Below, piece after piece: positions 14,501-23,793 of a stretch of DNA of 37,402 bases; the stretch's first letter is position 1, and each line of letters begins with the position of its first letter. The stretch covers positions 1 to 37,402 of IMG/VR virus record IMGVR_UViG_3300031669_000107; one strand, given 5' to 3'. The position numbers were made by a program, and so were the translations under genes. Below the pieces are notes generated by a model, which saw nothing but the letters and a program-made list of their open reading frames with translations, did not search any database and was not told where the DNA came from. The stretch comes from a virus.

Positions 14501-15366
14501 TGTCAACATTCCAGACGCAGTTGCAGGATGCAACAGCACGGATGAAGGGTTCAGGTGTGCTATACGTCATGCCATATGACTCAGCGAAAGCGATAGCGCT
14601 TGCAGCCGATGGCGGTGATGCATATGTAGACTGGGTAAACGTCGGATCAATCACCGGATTGAACCCGAAAGAAAACATGACGGCAACACAGCTGAAAGGT
14701 GACAATGCAGAAGAGGACAAGTATGTTTCTGCACAGTCGCTTACAGTTGCATTGAATCAGCGTGAATCCGCACGTGAAGAAGTGCGTGCAGTTGTGCGTG
14801 GAGCATTCGACACGAAAATAACCGTCGCGGGTGCAGCTGTCATAGCCTACACTGGGCAGTCATACCTTGCAAATACGCTTACTGAAGGTGTGTTTGTGCC
14901 GTTCGCAAAACAGAATGGTGATGGCAGTGTGCCGACATCAATCGTTATCACACAGGATGCAGCCGGTGCGAACACAACGTTGACAGTTGACACTGATTAC
15001 GTTGTTGTAAAAAGCAGTAGCCTTTGGGGTGTCGTATTTGTTTCCGGTAGCACGTTTGACGCAACGAAAACACAGGGGTTCAGCTACACGTACACACCGA
15101 ACGCTTCAATTTCGATTCATTCGGGCGGAAAGACTTCCTTGCCTTACTTCATGTTCAAGATTGCTAACACGGATGAAAACGGGAAACTCATCGTGATCTA
15201 TGGCTACAAAGCTGCGATAGATCAAGGCTTTGACATTAAGTACAAGAAAGATGATGACGCAGACCCTGTCGGTGAAAATCCGTTGCAGTTCACCGCAATC
15301 ATTGACAACAACATTACGGCACTCGGAAAGCAACTGTATCACATCTATCAGGAACGCGGGTTCTAA
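14500..15366 (+). CDS. Major tail tube protein
   Basis: A protein of 288 residues, start ATG at 14500 overlapping the previous stop by one base, with GGAGG upstream. It has beta-rich composition, a GSITGLNPKENMTATQLKG segment typical of tail tube proteins (about 50-68), and a C-terminal domain with KYKKDDDADPVGENPLQFT. It lies between the tail terminator and the tail chaperone, where the tube gene is found in siphoviruses. The middle part (about 135-215) looks like an extra beta domain. Confidence 0.8.
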   Translation: MSTFQTQLQDATARMKGSGVLYVMPYDSAKAIALAADGGDAYVDWVNVGSITGLNPKENMTATQLKGDNAEEDKYVSAQSLTVALNQRESAREEVRAVVRGAFDTKITVAGAAVIAYTGQSYLANTLTEGVFVPFAKQNGDGSVPTSIVITQDAAGANTTLTVDTDYVVVKSSSLWGVVFVSGSTFDATKTQGFSYTYTPNASISIHSGGKTSLPYFMFKIANTDENGKLIVIYGYKAAIDQGFDIKYKKDDDADPVGENPLQFTAIIDNNITALGKQLYHIYQERGF

Positions 15367-15368
15367 AA

Positions 15369-15755
15369 ATGGCCGACGTTCTAAATCTTGACGAAATGCT
15401 ACCGGGTAAAAATCCGGTAGCGTTCACAGATCGTGCTGGACAGAAGCACACATTCGACGTCTCTTTTATACCTTTTGAAGCTGGATTGCTAATAATCGAA
15501 CGACTGCCTAAGCTGCAGAGTCTTGGCAGTGGCGAAACGATGGAAGCAGACGATTTCAAAATGATTATTGAACTTTTGTCTTTGGTTTGCATTCAAGAGG
15601 ATGCAAGTTTGACAGCTGATTTTCTGAAGAAAAATCTATCGCTTCAGCAAGCAATTGCACTGTTACAAGCAGCAATGAAAACGATAGGTGACTTTGTAAA
15701 ATCAAACGGATTAGGGGTGGTGGAAGTGGGCAAAGAAGGGAAGTTCAAAAAATAA
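15369..15755 (+). CDS. Tail assembly chaperone, short (G-like) form
   Basis: A protein of 128 residues between tail tube and tape measure genes, the place of lambda gpG-type chaperones that bind the tape measure protein during tail assembly. The protein is helical after a short beta start (NPVAFTDRAGQKHTFDVSF). It ends in GKFKK and TAA, with the codons AAA AAA TAA. The -1 frame is open from here to the tape measure start, which points to a frameshifted longer form (see 15752-15985). Confidence 0.8.
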   Translation: MADVLNLDEMLPGKNPVAFTDRAGQKHTFDVSFIPFEAGLLIIERLPKLQSLGSGETMEADDFKMIIELLSLVCIQEDASLTADFLKKNLSLQQAIALLQAAMKTIGDFVKSNGLGVVEVGKEGKFKK

Positions 15756-15985
15756 GGCTTTGGGCTATAGTTTCAGATCTTTGCGAGTGGTATGGTTGGA
15801 AAGTAGAGTATATTTTGAAGTCACCTTTTATATGGATGATGAGAATGTATGACTACGGGTGTGAAAAACATTATGAACGTCCAGCAAATCAGCAACCGGA
15901 CGCAGTAGATTACGAAACAGACGATATAGCAGAAATGAAAGAAAGGGTTGCAACCGCAATGCGCAGAAACGGACAGGTAGCATGA
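15752..15985 (+). CDS. Tail chaperone frameshift extension (T-like), -1 frame
   Basis: The -1 frame continues from the AAAAAA run at 15747-15752 for 77 codons to TGA 15983-15985, which overlaps the tape measure ATG as ATGA. The fusion with the upstream gene would have 205 residues. The extension starts IRLWAIVSDLCEWYGWKVEY and resembles a folded helical domain with an acidic tail. It has no good start: the first ATG is at 15836, without a ribosome site. Slippage of Lys-tRNA by one base on the A run before the TAA stop re-pairs perfectly. Lambda G/GT and many phages use -1 shifts at this site. Reading frame and synteny are seen; the shift is inferred. Confidence 0.75.
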   Translation: MRLWAIVSDLCEWYGWKVEYILKSPFIWMMRMYDYGCEKHYERPANQQPDAVDYETDDIAEMKERVATAMRRNGQVA

Positions 15986-18900
15986 TAGAAAATATATTAG
16001 GCAATCTTGTTGTAAAAATCGTAGGCGACAATACACAACTAATCGGTTCTCTTTCCGGTGCAAAGAGCGCGACGCAACAAGTCGGTGCACAGATTGAGAA
16101 CAATTTTAGCAACATCGCTTCCGGTTTGACATCAATGGGAACTGCCTTGACAGGTGCACTCACTGTCCCACTTACTGCACTTGCGGTTGCAAGTGTCAAA
16201 ACGTTTGCCGGATTTCAAACGTCGATGCATGAAATGATCGGTTTGGTAGGCATAGCGAAAGATCAAGTTGCAACATGGTCAAATGATTTAATAAAGTTAG
16301 GTCCAGAATTAGGACAGACACCGAAAGCGCTTGCGGATGCAATGTTCTATATTACATCTGCCGGTTTGCGTGGAAAAGATGCAATGGATGCGCTTGTTGA
16401 ATCCGCAAAAGCATCTGCGGGTGGACTCGGCGACATTACCAATGTAGCAAATGCAGCAACGTCTGCGATGAATGCATACGGGGCGCAGAATCTATCAGCT
16501 GCACAAGCAACAGATGTGCTTGTAGCAACGGTCCGTGAAGGCAAGCTGCAAGCTGCAGACTTAGCTGCAGAAATCGGCGTTGTAATTCCGACTGCCAATG
16601 CAATGGGTGTCAAGTTCAATGAAGTTGGTGCCGTGATCGCATCACTCACGCGCATAGGTTTCAACACTGCAGAATCTGTTACATCATTAAATCAAGTGTT
16701 GACGGCATTTCTGAAACCAACAACAAGTGCAGAAAAAGCGCTTGCGCAGTTTGGCCTATCGGCTGAAAGTGTACGCCAAGAGATAAAAGAGAAAGGATTA
16801 ATTGCAACACTTCAGGATCTGCAAACAAAACTCGGCAACAATGATGCTGTATTAGCGGAAATAGTTCCAAATGTTCGTGCTTTGCGTGGTGTACTCGGAT
16901 TGTTCGGAGACAACGCGGAAAACACTATCGGAATAATGCAGCGCATGACAGACAATACCGGTGCAACCGATGCTGCATTTCGTTCTGCATCTGAAACTAT
17001 AGAGTTTAAAGCTAAAGCAGCATTTTCTTCCTTTTCCGGCACCTTGACGGTACTGGGACAAACTATAGGAAGTAATTTACTACCTGTTCTGGAAAGCTTG
17101 ACAAAGGTTGCTCAGAGCATAACCGAGTGGTGGCAAAAGCTTGACGATGGTACTAAGAACTTTATTGTTACAATGGGTTTGTTCGTCGCTGCGATTGGTC
17201 CGGCAACGTTGGCAGTAGGGTTACTCGGAAAAGCTCTGTTGTTTTTCTCAGGTAACCCTGTAATACTTGCAATTGCAGGAATCACTGCCGGTGTTATTCT
17301 GTTGACCGGTGCAATAGTTGCTGCGTCAAACGCTGCAGAAGCAAACAAGATGCAGAAAGCTTTTCACGATGTAACGTCAAGTCTAAATGAATCCGTTGCA
17401 AGCGGTAATGATGTTGTAACAGCGATTCAGAATGTAGCGAAGCAAACAGGCTTTGCTGTCGGAACTGTCGCGGATCTTGCAGAAAAAGCTGGTCTTGTAA
17501 GTGTAGAAATGCAAAAACAAGTTAATGCACTTATCGAAGCAAACGCACAGACGGACAAGCAGAAAACAAATACATCTGAAATAGTAGATCAAAACAAGAC
17601 AATTCGCGACTTGTTAGGCGTTGCTGTCAATAGCGGAATTGACATGAACAAGGTTATTCAGAATGGTGTTGCGGCATGGGGTGTTTCGATTGACCGTGTG
17701 TTGTCGATTGCCGCGACGCTTGACAATATGACTGCGGCACAGAAAGAACAGCTTGCAACATTGCAGAAACAGAACACACTCGATTCCACATATCAACAAG
17801 GCATGATTGGTTGGGAACAGCAAAAGATTCAGCTGAAGCAGCAATATGAGGCTGAACAAAAGAAACAGCTGGAACTAACAGCACAGCAAGCTAAAGCGGA
17901 TCAAGATGCAGCCGATAAAGCGCTTGCACGTATTCAAGGTGTTGAAAAAGCACGCGATGCAGCAACATCGAAGTACAATCAAGATCAAGCCGATTCACAA
18001 GCACTTGCAAAAGCAGGTTTGCTTACTCAAGATCAATTGTTACAGGAAGAGCTGCAGCACACAAACGACTTGATAAACTCTTTGCGCTCAATTGGCTATG
18101 CATCACAGAAAGATGGTGAAATAGGCTATGCAATACTTGTGCAAGCGTTCGAACAGCAAAAACAGTTGACACAGGAAATAAAAAACCGACAGCAAGCTGA
18201 ACGTGATGCAACAGGTACGCAAAAAGACAACTTGAAAGAGCTTGAAGGTGCAAGTTGGAACTATTACAATACTATTTCAACATATGATGCAGATTTCCGC
18301 TCAGCTGAACAGAATAGAGCAAAGCAAGCTATTCAAACACAGAATGCATTTCTAAATGATCTTGCAGCAAATTGGAAATCATATGTGCAGCAAGCGTTGA
18401 CCGGATTGACACAGCTATTTTCCGGGTTGTCTGCTATGTATCAAGCGGATGCACAACAACAGATAAATGCTATAACTGCAAAAGAGAATGCGCTAAAGAC
18501 ACAGTATTCAGCACAGACGAAAGAAGAAAAAGCACTTGCAGATTACAATGCACAACAAAAAGCAAAAACGCAACAGGATCTTCAAGCAAAAATAACTGCA
18601 GAAGAGCAAGCGTTGTCAACTATAACGGATGAAACCGCAAAGGCTGCAGCCGAACAACAGCTAATTGCAGATCAAACTGCACTGCATCAACAGCAATTGC
18701 AAGATGCTGCAGCCGAATCGCGTACTGCAGCAAACACGGCAGAAGCACAGGCAACAGCGGATCTTGAAAAGCAAAAAGCGGAAATACAGTACAAAGCCGA
18801 TCTTGCATCATGGAATGCGAATCTTGCACAGGCTATAGCAGGTGCAGCGCTTGCGATAATTCAAGGATACGCACAACTCGGGCCAATAGGCGGTTCAATC

Positions 18901-19302
18901 GCTGCAGTTGTGACAGCTATTGCGACAGGCATACAGATTTCCGCGATGGAGTCAAATAAGCCTGTCGCACCATCACTTGCAACAGGCGGTATAGCAACAA
19001 AGCCAACACTTGCGGTTATCGGTGACGTTAAAAATGCAAATGAAGCTGTTTTGCCTTTGACAACTTCCGTGCTTTCGAAAATTGGCGATGGAATAGTAGC
19101 TTCACTTGCTGCGCGTTCACGTCCTGCAAGTATCACACCCGCAACAGCTGGAAGTCCATCTTTCGCATCGTCGGATTCAAAGCAGGGTAACGTAAGTATC
19201 AACGCGGGTGTGCTTGTTGCAGATTCTGCAGGATTGCAAAAATTGGCGCAGGTTCTTAGGCCACATTTGGCGAAAGAGAATGCACGCATAGGAGCAATCT
19301 AA
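15982..19302 (+). CDS. Tail tape measure protein
   Basis: A protein of 1106 residues, the length ruler inside the tail tube. The N-terminal third holds a TP901-type tape measure domain (about 70-260, with FAGFQTSMHEMIG and ITSAGLRGKDAMDALVESA). Hydrophobic segments lie at about 393-455, followed by Gln/Ala-rich coiled coil (about 580-960) and a Gly/Ala-rich hydrophobic region (about 950-990). At the usual ~1.5 angstrom per residue of helix, length predicts a tail of roughly 160 nm; this is a rule of thumb. Start overlaps the chaperone extension stop. Confidence 0.93.
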   Translation: MIENILGNLVVKIVGDNTQLIGSLSGAKSATQQVGAQIENNFSNIASGLTSMGTALTGALTVPLTALAVASVKTFAGFQTSMHEMIGLVGIAKDQVATWSNDLIKLGPELGQTPKALADAMFYITSAGLRGKDAMDALVESAKASAGGLGDITNVANAATSAMNAYGAQNLSAAQATDVLVATVREGKLQAADLAAEIGVVIPTANAMGVKFNEVGAVIASLTRIGFNTAESVTSLNQVLTAFLKPTTSAEKALAQFGLSAESVRQEIKEKGLIATLQDLQTKLGNNDAVLAEIVPNVRALRGVLGLFGDNAENTIGIMQRMTDNTGATDAAFRSASETIEFKAKAAFSSFSGTLTVLGQTIGSNLLPVLESLTKVAQSITEWWQKLDDGTKNFIVTMGLFVAAIGPATLAVGLLGKALLFFSGNPVILAIAGITAGVILLTGAIVAASNAAEANKMQKAFHDVTSSLNESVASGNDVVTAIQNVAKQTGFAVGTVADLAEKAGLVSVEMQKQVNALIEANAQTDKQKTNTSEIVDQNKTIRDLLGVAVNSGIDMNKVIQNGVAAWGVSIDRVLSIAATLDNMTAAQKEQLATLQKQNTLDSTYQQGMIGWEQQKIQLKQQYEAEQKKQLELTAQQAKADQDAADKALARIQGVEKARDAATSKYNQDQADSQALAKAGLLTQDQLLQEELQHTNDLINSLRSIGYASQKDGEIGYAILVQAFEQQKQLTQEIKNRQQAERDATGTQKDNLKELEGASWNYYNTISTYDADFRSAEQNRAKQAIQTQNAFLNDLAANWKSYVQQALTGLTQLFSGLSAMYQADAQQQINAITAKENALKTQYSAQTKEEKALADYNAQQKAKTQQDLQAKITAEEQALSTITDETAKAAAEQQLIADQTALHQQQLQDAAAESRTAANTAEAQATADLEKQKAEIQYKADLASWNANLAQAIAGAALAIIQGYAQLGPIGGSIAAVVTAIATGIQISAMESNKPVAPSLATGGIATKPTLAVIGDVKNANEAVLPLTTSVLSKIGDGIVASLAARSRPASITPATAGSPSFASSDSKQGNVSINAGVLVADSAGLQKLAQVLRPHLAKENARIGAI

Positions 19303-19671
19303 ATGGCTGTAGGTGATCTGTATTTAGGCTTAGCGGGTTCAGAAATACTTTTGCATCGTGCAGGGTACGCATTCAGAGAAAGTGATACAGAGATATCTGT
19401 TGAAGCACGTGCAGCCGATGGAACATTATTGTCAGACTTGACTGCAGTGAAAAAACATTTCGAAGTACCATATACGTTCATTGAAGATGATGATTTGACA
19501 GCAATACTTGCGTTGTATGCGCTTTCAAGTGAATTGAACTTCAAAATTACACGCAAAGACTTGTCTGTCGATCAATATACAGTGATGCTTCGGCCAATGG
19601 CACGTAAACGTGAACTTGTGCGCGACATCATTCTTTGGAGTGAGCTTGTAATAGTACTGGATGAAGTATAA
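19303..19671 (+). CDS. Minor tail protein after tape measure
   Basis: A protein of 122 residues, start ATG directly after the tape measure stop, AGGAG upstream. Its beta-rich N terminus with LYLGLAGSEILLHRAGYAFRE and strands to about residue 100 suggest a small tail-tip component. In this position siphoviruses encode distal tail or adaptor proteins, but this one is short for a Dit protein. No specific family is recognised. Confidence 0.6.
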   Translation: MAVGDLYLGLAGSEILLHRAGYAFRESDTEISVEARAADGTLLSDLTAVKKHFEVPYTFIEDDDLTAILALYALSSELNFKITRKDLSVDQYTVMLRPMARKRELVRDIILWSELVIVLDEV

Positions 19672-20823
19672 ATGCAAAATGTATCGAGCGCTTTTAAAAC
19701 AAGTATAGAACAGCGTAACAGACGCAAAGTTTTTGCGCGTGTAACGATTGACTACACAGATCCGACTGCAGATGAATCTGTTGCTGTTTTGTATACAGGA
19801 AAAGCCAATGAAGGGTATCCAGATCAAATACATGATGGCATAGAACTACCCACATACAAATATGCTGCGCTCGATGGGTCATGGATTCTTGATGGTACGT
19901 ATTCACTCATGCCGGAATCGCCTACACAAGCAAATTATATTGAAGTCGGCTATTGGTCCGACAGAATGTCAAAATCAGATAAAACGTTTCCCGTTATATC
20001 GAATGGTGTAATGCCGAATGGTATGTTAGGAAAAAGATTACTCGGAAAGAGTATCCCTGCTTTAAGTATAAGTGTTGTGTTTTCTTCGCGTGCAATTGAC
20101 TCTTTGAAGGTGGTTGGTGATAGTCAACGGAATGAATATCCTGAAGATTTCGTTGTGAATCTGTACGATAATACAGGTGCTATATCACACACAGAAACAG
20201 TTACAGGAAATACTGGGTACAGGTGGGCAAAAGATATTACGACAGTTCTGAACATCGCACGGCAAGAGCTTGTCATACAGAAATGGTGCGCTGCAAACAG
20301 ACATGCAAAAATACTTGAGTTTTTCACGGCTATCAGAGTTGTATATCTTAATTCAGATATCTTTTCAATCAACCTTATTGAAGATCGTGAAGTGCAAGAC
20401 GCTTCAACACCTATCGGGAATATCAGTGCAAATCAAGTAACGATTCGCTTGTCAAACAAAGATCGATTGTTTGATGCAGGAAATCTTGCATCTAAACTTC
20501 ACAACTTAGTAAAGCCAAATAGACGTGTCAAAGTAGATTTCGGGACATATGGCGTTGGCGGTGCAATTGAATGGGTGTCAATGGGTACATTTTGGTCAGT
20601 GAGTTGGAATGTACCCGACAATGATATTTACGCAGAAGTTGTTGCACAGGATCTTATAAACAGAATGGGAAATGCAGCATATAAATCATCTGAAATAATC
20701 GCATCACCGGCAGACGTAACAGTTTTCGATACAACAGACACGGATTTCGGTGCATGGACAAAGAGCGGTACAGTTGTAACTGTTGTGTCGGATGGCGAAA
20801 TAACACTAAAAGAGGTATCCTAA
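19672..20823 (+). CDS. Baseplate hub protein, N-terminal half (candidate)
   Basis: A protein of 383 residues. Start (SSAFKTSIEQRNRRKVFARVTIDY) and the following strands resemble the N terminus of large tail hub proteins of siphoviruses. Residues about 215-335 contain the internal hub-like element with RLSNKDRLFDAGN, VKPNRRVKVDFG and a TFWSVSWNVP strand. The last 35 residues (FDTTDTDFGAWTKSG) look like the start of a beta-sandwich that is cut off by the stop. The continuation appears to lie in the gene at 21981, separated by the adhesin-like gene at 20824. Stop and next ATG are adjacent. Confidence 0.6.
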   Translation: MQNVSSAFKTSIEQRNRRKVFARVTIDYTDPTADESVAVLYTGKANEGYPDQIHDGIELPTYKYAALDGSWILDGTYSLMPESPTQANYIEVGYWSDRMSKSDKTFPVISNGVMPNGMLGKRLLGKSIPALSISVVFSSRAIDSLKVVGDSQRNEYPEDFVVNLYDNTGAISHTETVTGNTGYRWAKDITTVLNIARQELVIQKWCAANRHAKILEFFTAIRVVYLNSDIFSINLIEDREVQDASTPIGNISANQVTIRLSNKDRLFDAGNLASKLHNLVKPNRRVKVDFGTYGVGGAIEWVSMGTFWSVSWNVPDNDIYAEVVAQDLINRMGNAAYKSSEIIASPADVTVFDTTDTDFGAWTKSGTVVTVVSDGEITLKEVS

Positions 20824-21981
20824 ATGGCTGAAGTCTTAGACGTTGACAAACTCGATTTGAACAGTTCCGCACCTGCAAGCGGAACATCTGTAACAGATGA
20901 ATTGCATACAGATGTCGGTTCATCTGCATTCAATCTGAATCATGATCTGTTTTTGGGAAGTACAGACTTAGTAATACGAACTGCAGCAAGTGGTGGTGGA
21001 ACATTGCTTGTTTCAGGAACAGATTACACAGTCAGTGGGCTTGATTCGGATGTTACAACATTGCTGGGTGTGAATGTCTACACACAGATTACTGTGATAA
21101 ATGGTGTGTATCAAACAGGTGACTTGTACTTTACATACAAGTGCATAGCAGATCAAGCACGCGCAGAAAGTTTGAATACGTTAGGTGCACAGCTTGATGT
21201 TTCGGGTGCAGATTTTACACTTGACGCAAAATGGCGCAATCCGATTGTACGTTATATAACAGGTGCATCTGACAGAACGTGCACATTACCGGATGCAAAT
21301 AGCAATGTCGGAAAGACCATAACGATAGTAAAAATGGACACCGGTGCAGGATCTGTATTGTGTGTACCTGCGGGTACTGACAAAATTGATTTCGTATTCA
21401 CATCAATAGAGTTGGATTCTATCGGCGCATCTGTTCAGATAATCAGCATCGGTTCTGGATGCTGGAAAGCAGTAAGCTATATTGACAGATCAAATATTGA
21501 TTTGTCCGGTGCTACATCTGATTACGATTTACAAATCGGGCAGACGGCTGTAATCAATTTTACGGCTGCCACTTCTGTTCCACTTCACATTGCTACCGGG
21601 GATGGTAGTGGATATGAAATATTCATTGTTTGTGTTGGTCAAGTAACGGCATTTTTATATCCAAATAACACGTTGTCAGGGTTAAGCATACTATCTCAAT
21701 ATTTATATGCATCCAACACGACAATGCAGTCTTCACGTGCAACCAACACAGGTTTTTCACTTGGAATAAATGGAACTGTGCAATTTTGGGGCACAATATC
21801 TAATTATACGCTGCAGAAAACAATGCTTGGCAATGCCGTGCGTATTCCGGGAACATCTACTTTACAATCAGCTCTTGATATTGGTTGGTGGAACGACACA
21901 ACAACGGTATGGTCATCACTCGGAACTATCATTTTGTCATCGGCAGTTAGCGGAAGAGTCCTCGTAAAGAGAATTGCTTAA
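20824..21981 (+). CDS. Tail fibre/adhesin-like protein inserted between hub halves
   Basis: A protein of 385 residues, rich in Thr, Ser, Gly and Val and poor in charge, with many short beta strands (for example LLVSGTDYTVSGLDSD and SDRTCTLPDANSNVGKTIT), the character of a trimeric fibre or surface-binding tail protein. Residues about 145-225 (a TCTLPDA element to a CWKAVSYIDRS end) resemble repeated fibre modules seen in other phages. The ATG directly follows the previous stop, and its stop TAA shares a base with the next ATG. I infer a structural adhesin at the tail tip. Confidence 0.55.
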   Translation: MAEVLDVDKLDLNSSAPASGTSVTDELHTDVGSSAFNLNHDLFLGSTDLVIRTAASGGGTLLVSGTDYTVSGLDSDVTTLLGVNVYTQITVINGVYQTGDLYFTYKCIADQARAESLNTLGAQLDVSGADFTLDAKWRNPIVRYITGASDRTCTLPDANSNVGKTITIVKMDTGAGSVLCVPAGTDKIDFVFTSIELDSIGASVQIISIGSGCWKAVSYIDRSNIDLSGATSDYDLQIGQTAVINFTAATSVPLHIATGDGSGYEIFIVCVGQVTAFLYPNNTLSGLSILSQYLYASNTTMQSSRATNTGFSLGINGTVQFWGTISNYTLQKTMLGNAVRIPGTSTLQSALDIGWWNDTTTVWSSLGTIILSSAVSGRVLVKRIA

Positions 21982-23225
21982 TGTTAGGAAAAGATATTCT
22001 GCGCAAAGCTTATCTATCACCAACTTTCCGTTTCGGAACTGCAACGCGCGCCATATCTATATCTTATACACCCGGACTTGCTATAACAGTAACACTTTCT
22101 TGGATTGCAGACGTTTATCTGAACACACAACTTGATGTTGAAATATCATTCGATGGTGGCACAACATGGGTAATTGCGAAAAACAACGCTACTGCAACAG
22201 GATTTATCATTGCATCTGTACCCGGAAGCTATGATATCCTTGTCCGATTCTGCTTCTACTCTACACGTCTTGATATTGCACCGGTACTTGAATCATTCAA
22301 TGCAACGGTTCATCAACAACCTTCTTTGTACTCTGTTGCGTTTCTTGTTCTGCAGGATTATGGTCTTAATCTGAATACAGATTTTTGGATTGATCCTGAG
22401 CTATTCGACTTTCTGATTGATTATGGCTGGATAGATCCTATCACGTATCGTGACGCGCTAAAGCTCATTGTGACAGCTGCGCTTGCCTATGTGTACGTGG
22501 ATAGAAACAATATTATTCGGATTGAAGGTTCAGACTATCTTGAAACCTACAGAGCATCTTCTGTCAAAACGATATCACGAAGTGAATACTTTGAACGCGC
22601 GAATCCAGATGTTTGGGACTCGATAAAGAACTCAGTGGCTGTTACAACGCAACCGCTTGAACCCGACGCTACATCACAGGTATATGGCGCACAGATCGAT
22701 GTTGCAAAAGGCACGTCTGTAACAGTTACAGTCAAGTACACAAAAACACCTGTTCAAAATGCTGCGGCAACTCTGACAACTCCACCGACAGGTTGTAATA
22801 TCACGTCTGAAACTTATTACACATGGGGCGCTATTGTTACAATTTCAAATACAGATACGTCAGACCACACTGTTACACTTGATATAGAGGGTGAACAGTT
22901 GACTGTTAAAAACTCCACTGTAGTTGAAGAAATTGATTCTGCATCGATACGCGATTTCGGGGAAATTGTATATCAGTTTCCAAACAACAGTTTCGTACAG
23001 TCAACAGCGATTGCAAAGTTAATAGCGCAGAAACTTGTTGCAAGTATGTCGAATGCACGACGTGATATGTCAATGGCATGGCGTGGAAATCCTGCAATAG
23101 ATATTGGTGACAAGATAAAGACAGATGATTCACGAACAAGTCAAGCGTTTTATTGGATAACACATAGAGAAATAACGTTTGATGGATCATACAAAGAATC
23201 GATAAATGGGAGATTAGCACAATGA
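21981..23225 (+). CDS. Baseplate hub protein, C-terminal half (candidate)
   Basis: A protein of 414 residues. The N-terminal 110 residues look like the rest of a beta-sandwich carrying SFDGGTTW and ending in a LDIAPVLESF element, as found inside intact hub proteins. Residues about 112-190 carry the hub-type segment AFLVLQDYGL, a FDFLIDYGWIDPITYRDAL helix and a YVYVDRNNIIRIEG strand. The C-terminal part (about 310-414), with SMAWRGNPAIDIGDKIK, is also typical of hub ends. The gene lacks a separate promoter and starts on the last base of the fibre gene stop. Confidence 0.6.
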   Translation: MLGKDILRKAYLSPTFRFGTATRAISISYTPGLAITVTLSWIADVYLNTQLDVEISFDGGTTWVIAKNNATATGFIIASVPGSYDILVRFCFYSTRLDIAPVLESFNATVHQQPSLYSVAFLVLQDYGLNLNTDFWIDPELFDFLIDYGWIDPITYRDALKLIVTAALAYVYVDRNNIIRIEGSDYLETYRASSVKTISRSEYFERANPDVWDSIKNSVAVTTQPLEPDATSQVYGAQIDVAKGTSVTVTVKYTKTPVQNAAATLTTPPTGCNITSETYYTWGAIVTISNTDTSDHTVTLDIEGEQLTVKNSTVVEEIDSASIRDFGEIVYQFPNNSFVQSTAIAKLIAQKLVASMSNARRDMSMAWRGNPAIDIGDKIKTDDSRTSQAFYWITHREITFDGSYKESINGRLAQ

Positions 23226-23773
23226 GCACACAACCTGCAGGGTACCAAACACCAGTAACAGCATGGGATATCAGTAGAATACCTGTACCGTCTGATTTTA
23301 ACAGGATAGAACAGAATGTCAACGCAATAGAAGATGGAGACAGAACTGTAGATCCTTCTGTAGTTGGTACCGGCAATACCGCATCATTGCGCACGCTTCT
23401 TGATTGGATAGTCAACGCAATAAAGCGTGTAGCAGGTGTGTCTACGTGGTATGGTGCACCGGACATTGTGAGAACCGCCGATCTTACATCACTTTCAGCT
23501 TCACTTTCAGCGTCACTTGCAGCAAAAGCAGCAAAAGCACCTGGCTTATCTTTAGATTCGTTAGGTTTAGGGTTTGTCGGCGCTTCGTGGATACCACCTG
23601 TTGGGTGGTATATGGTTGCCGCAAATTACGCTGATTCCGCAGTAGTGCAGATTAATGTAAGCGGATGGCATGGGAATGATCCTGTAGGCGGTTTGATCTA
23701 TTCAGATGGATCGAATGTAAGAATATATGCAAATGCTGCCTGTACGCTTTATATAGGTCAATTGTCGGTGTAA
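23222..23773 (+). CDS. Tail fibre or receptor-binding protein
   Basis: A protein of 183 residues, ATGA overlap with the hub gene. The N terminus carries a motif common in phage fibre genes: TPVTAWDISRIPVPSDFNRIE (SDFNRIE at about 24-30), a likely attachment domain. Then comes an IKRVAGVSTWYGAP element (about 67-80), a short Ala/Ser-rich helical stretch, and a beta-rich C terminus that would be the binding head. Short for a full fibre, so it may be a simple tip protein. Confidence 0.65.
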   Translation: MSTQPAGYQTPVTAWDISRIPVPSDFNRIEQNVNAIEDGDRTVDPSVVGTGNTASLRTLLDWIVNAIKRVAGVSTWYGAPDIVRTADLTSLSASLSASLAAKAAKAPGLSLDSLGLGFVGASWIPPVGWYMVAANYADSAVVQINVSGWHGNDPVGGLIYSDGSNVRIYANAACTLYIGQLSV

Positions 23774-23793
23774 ATTAAAAAAGGGAACACAAT

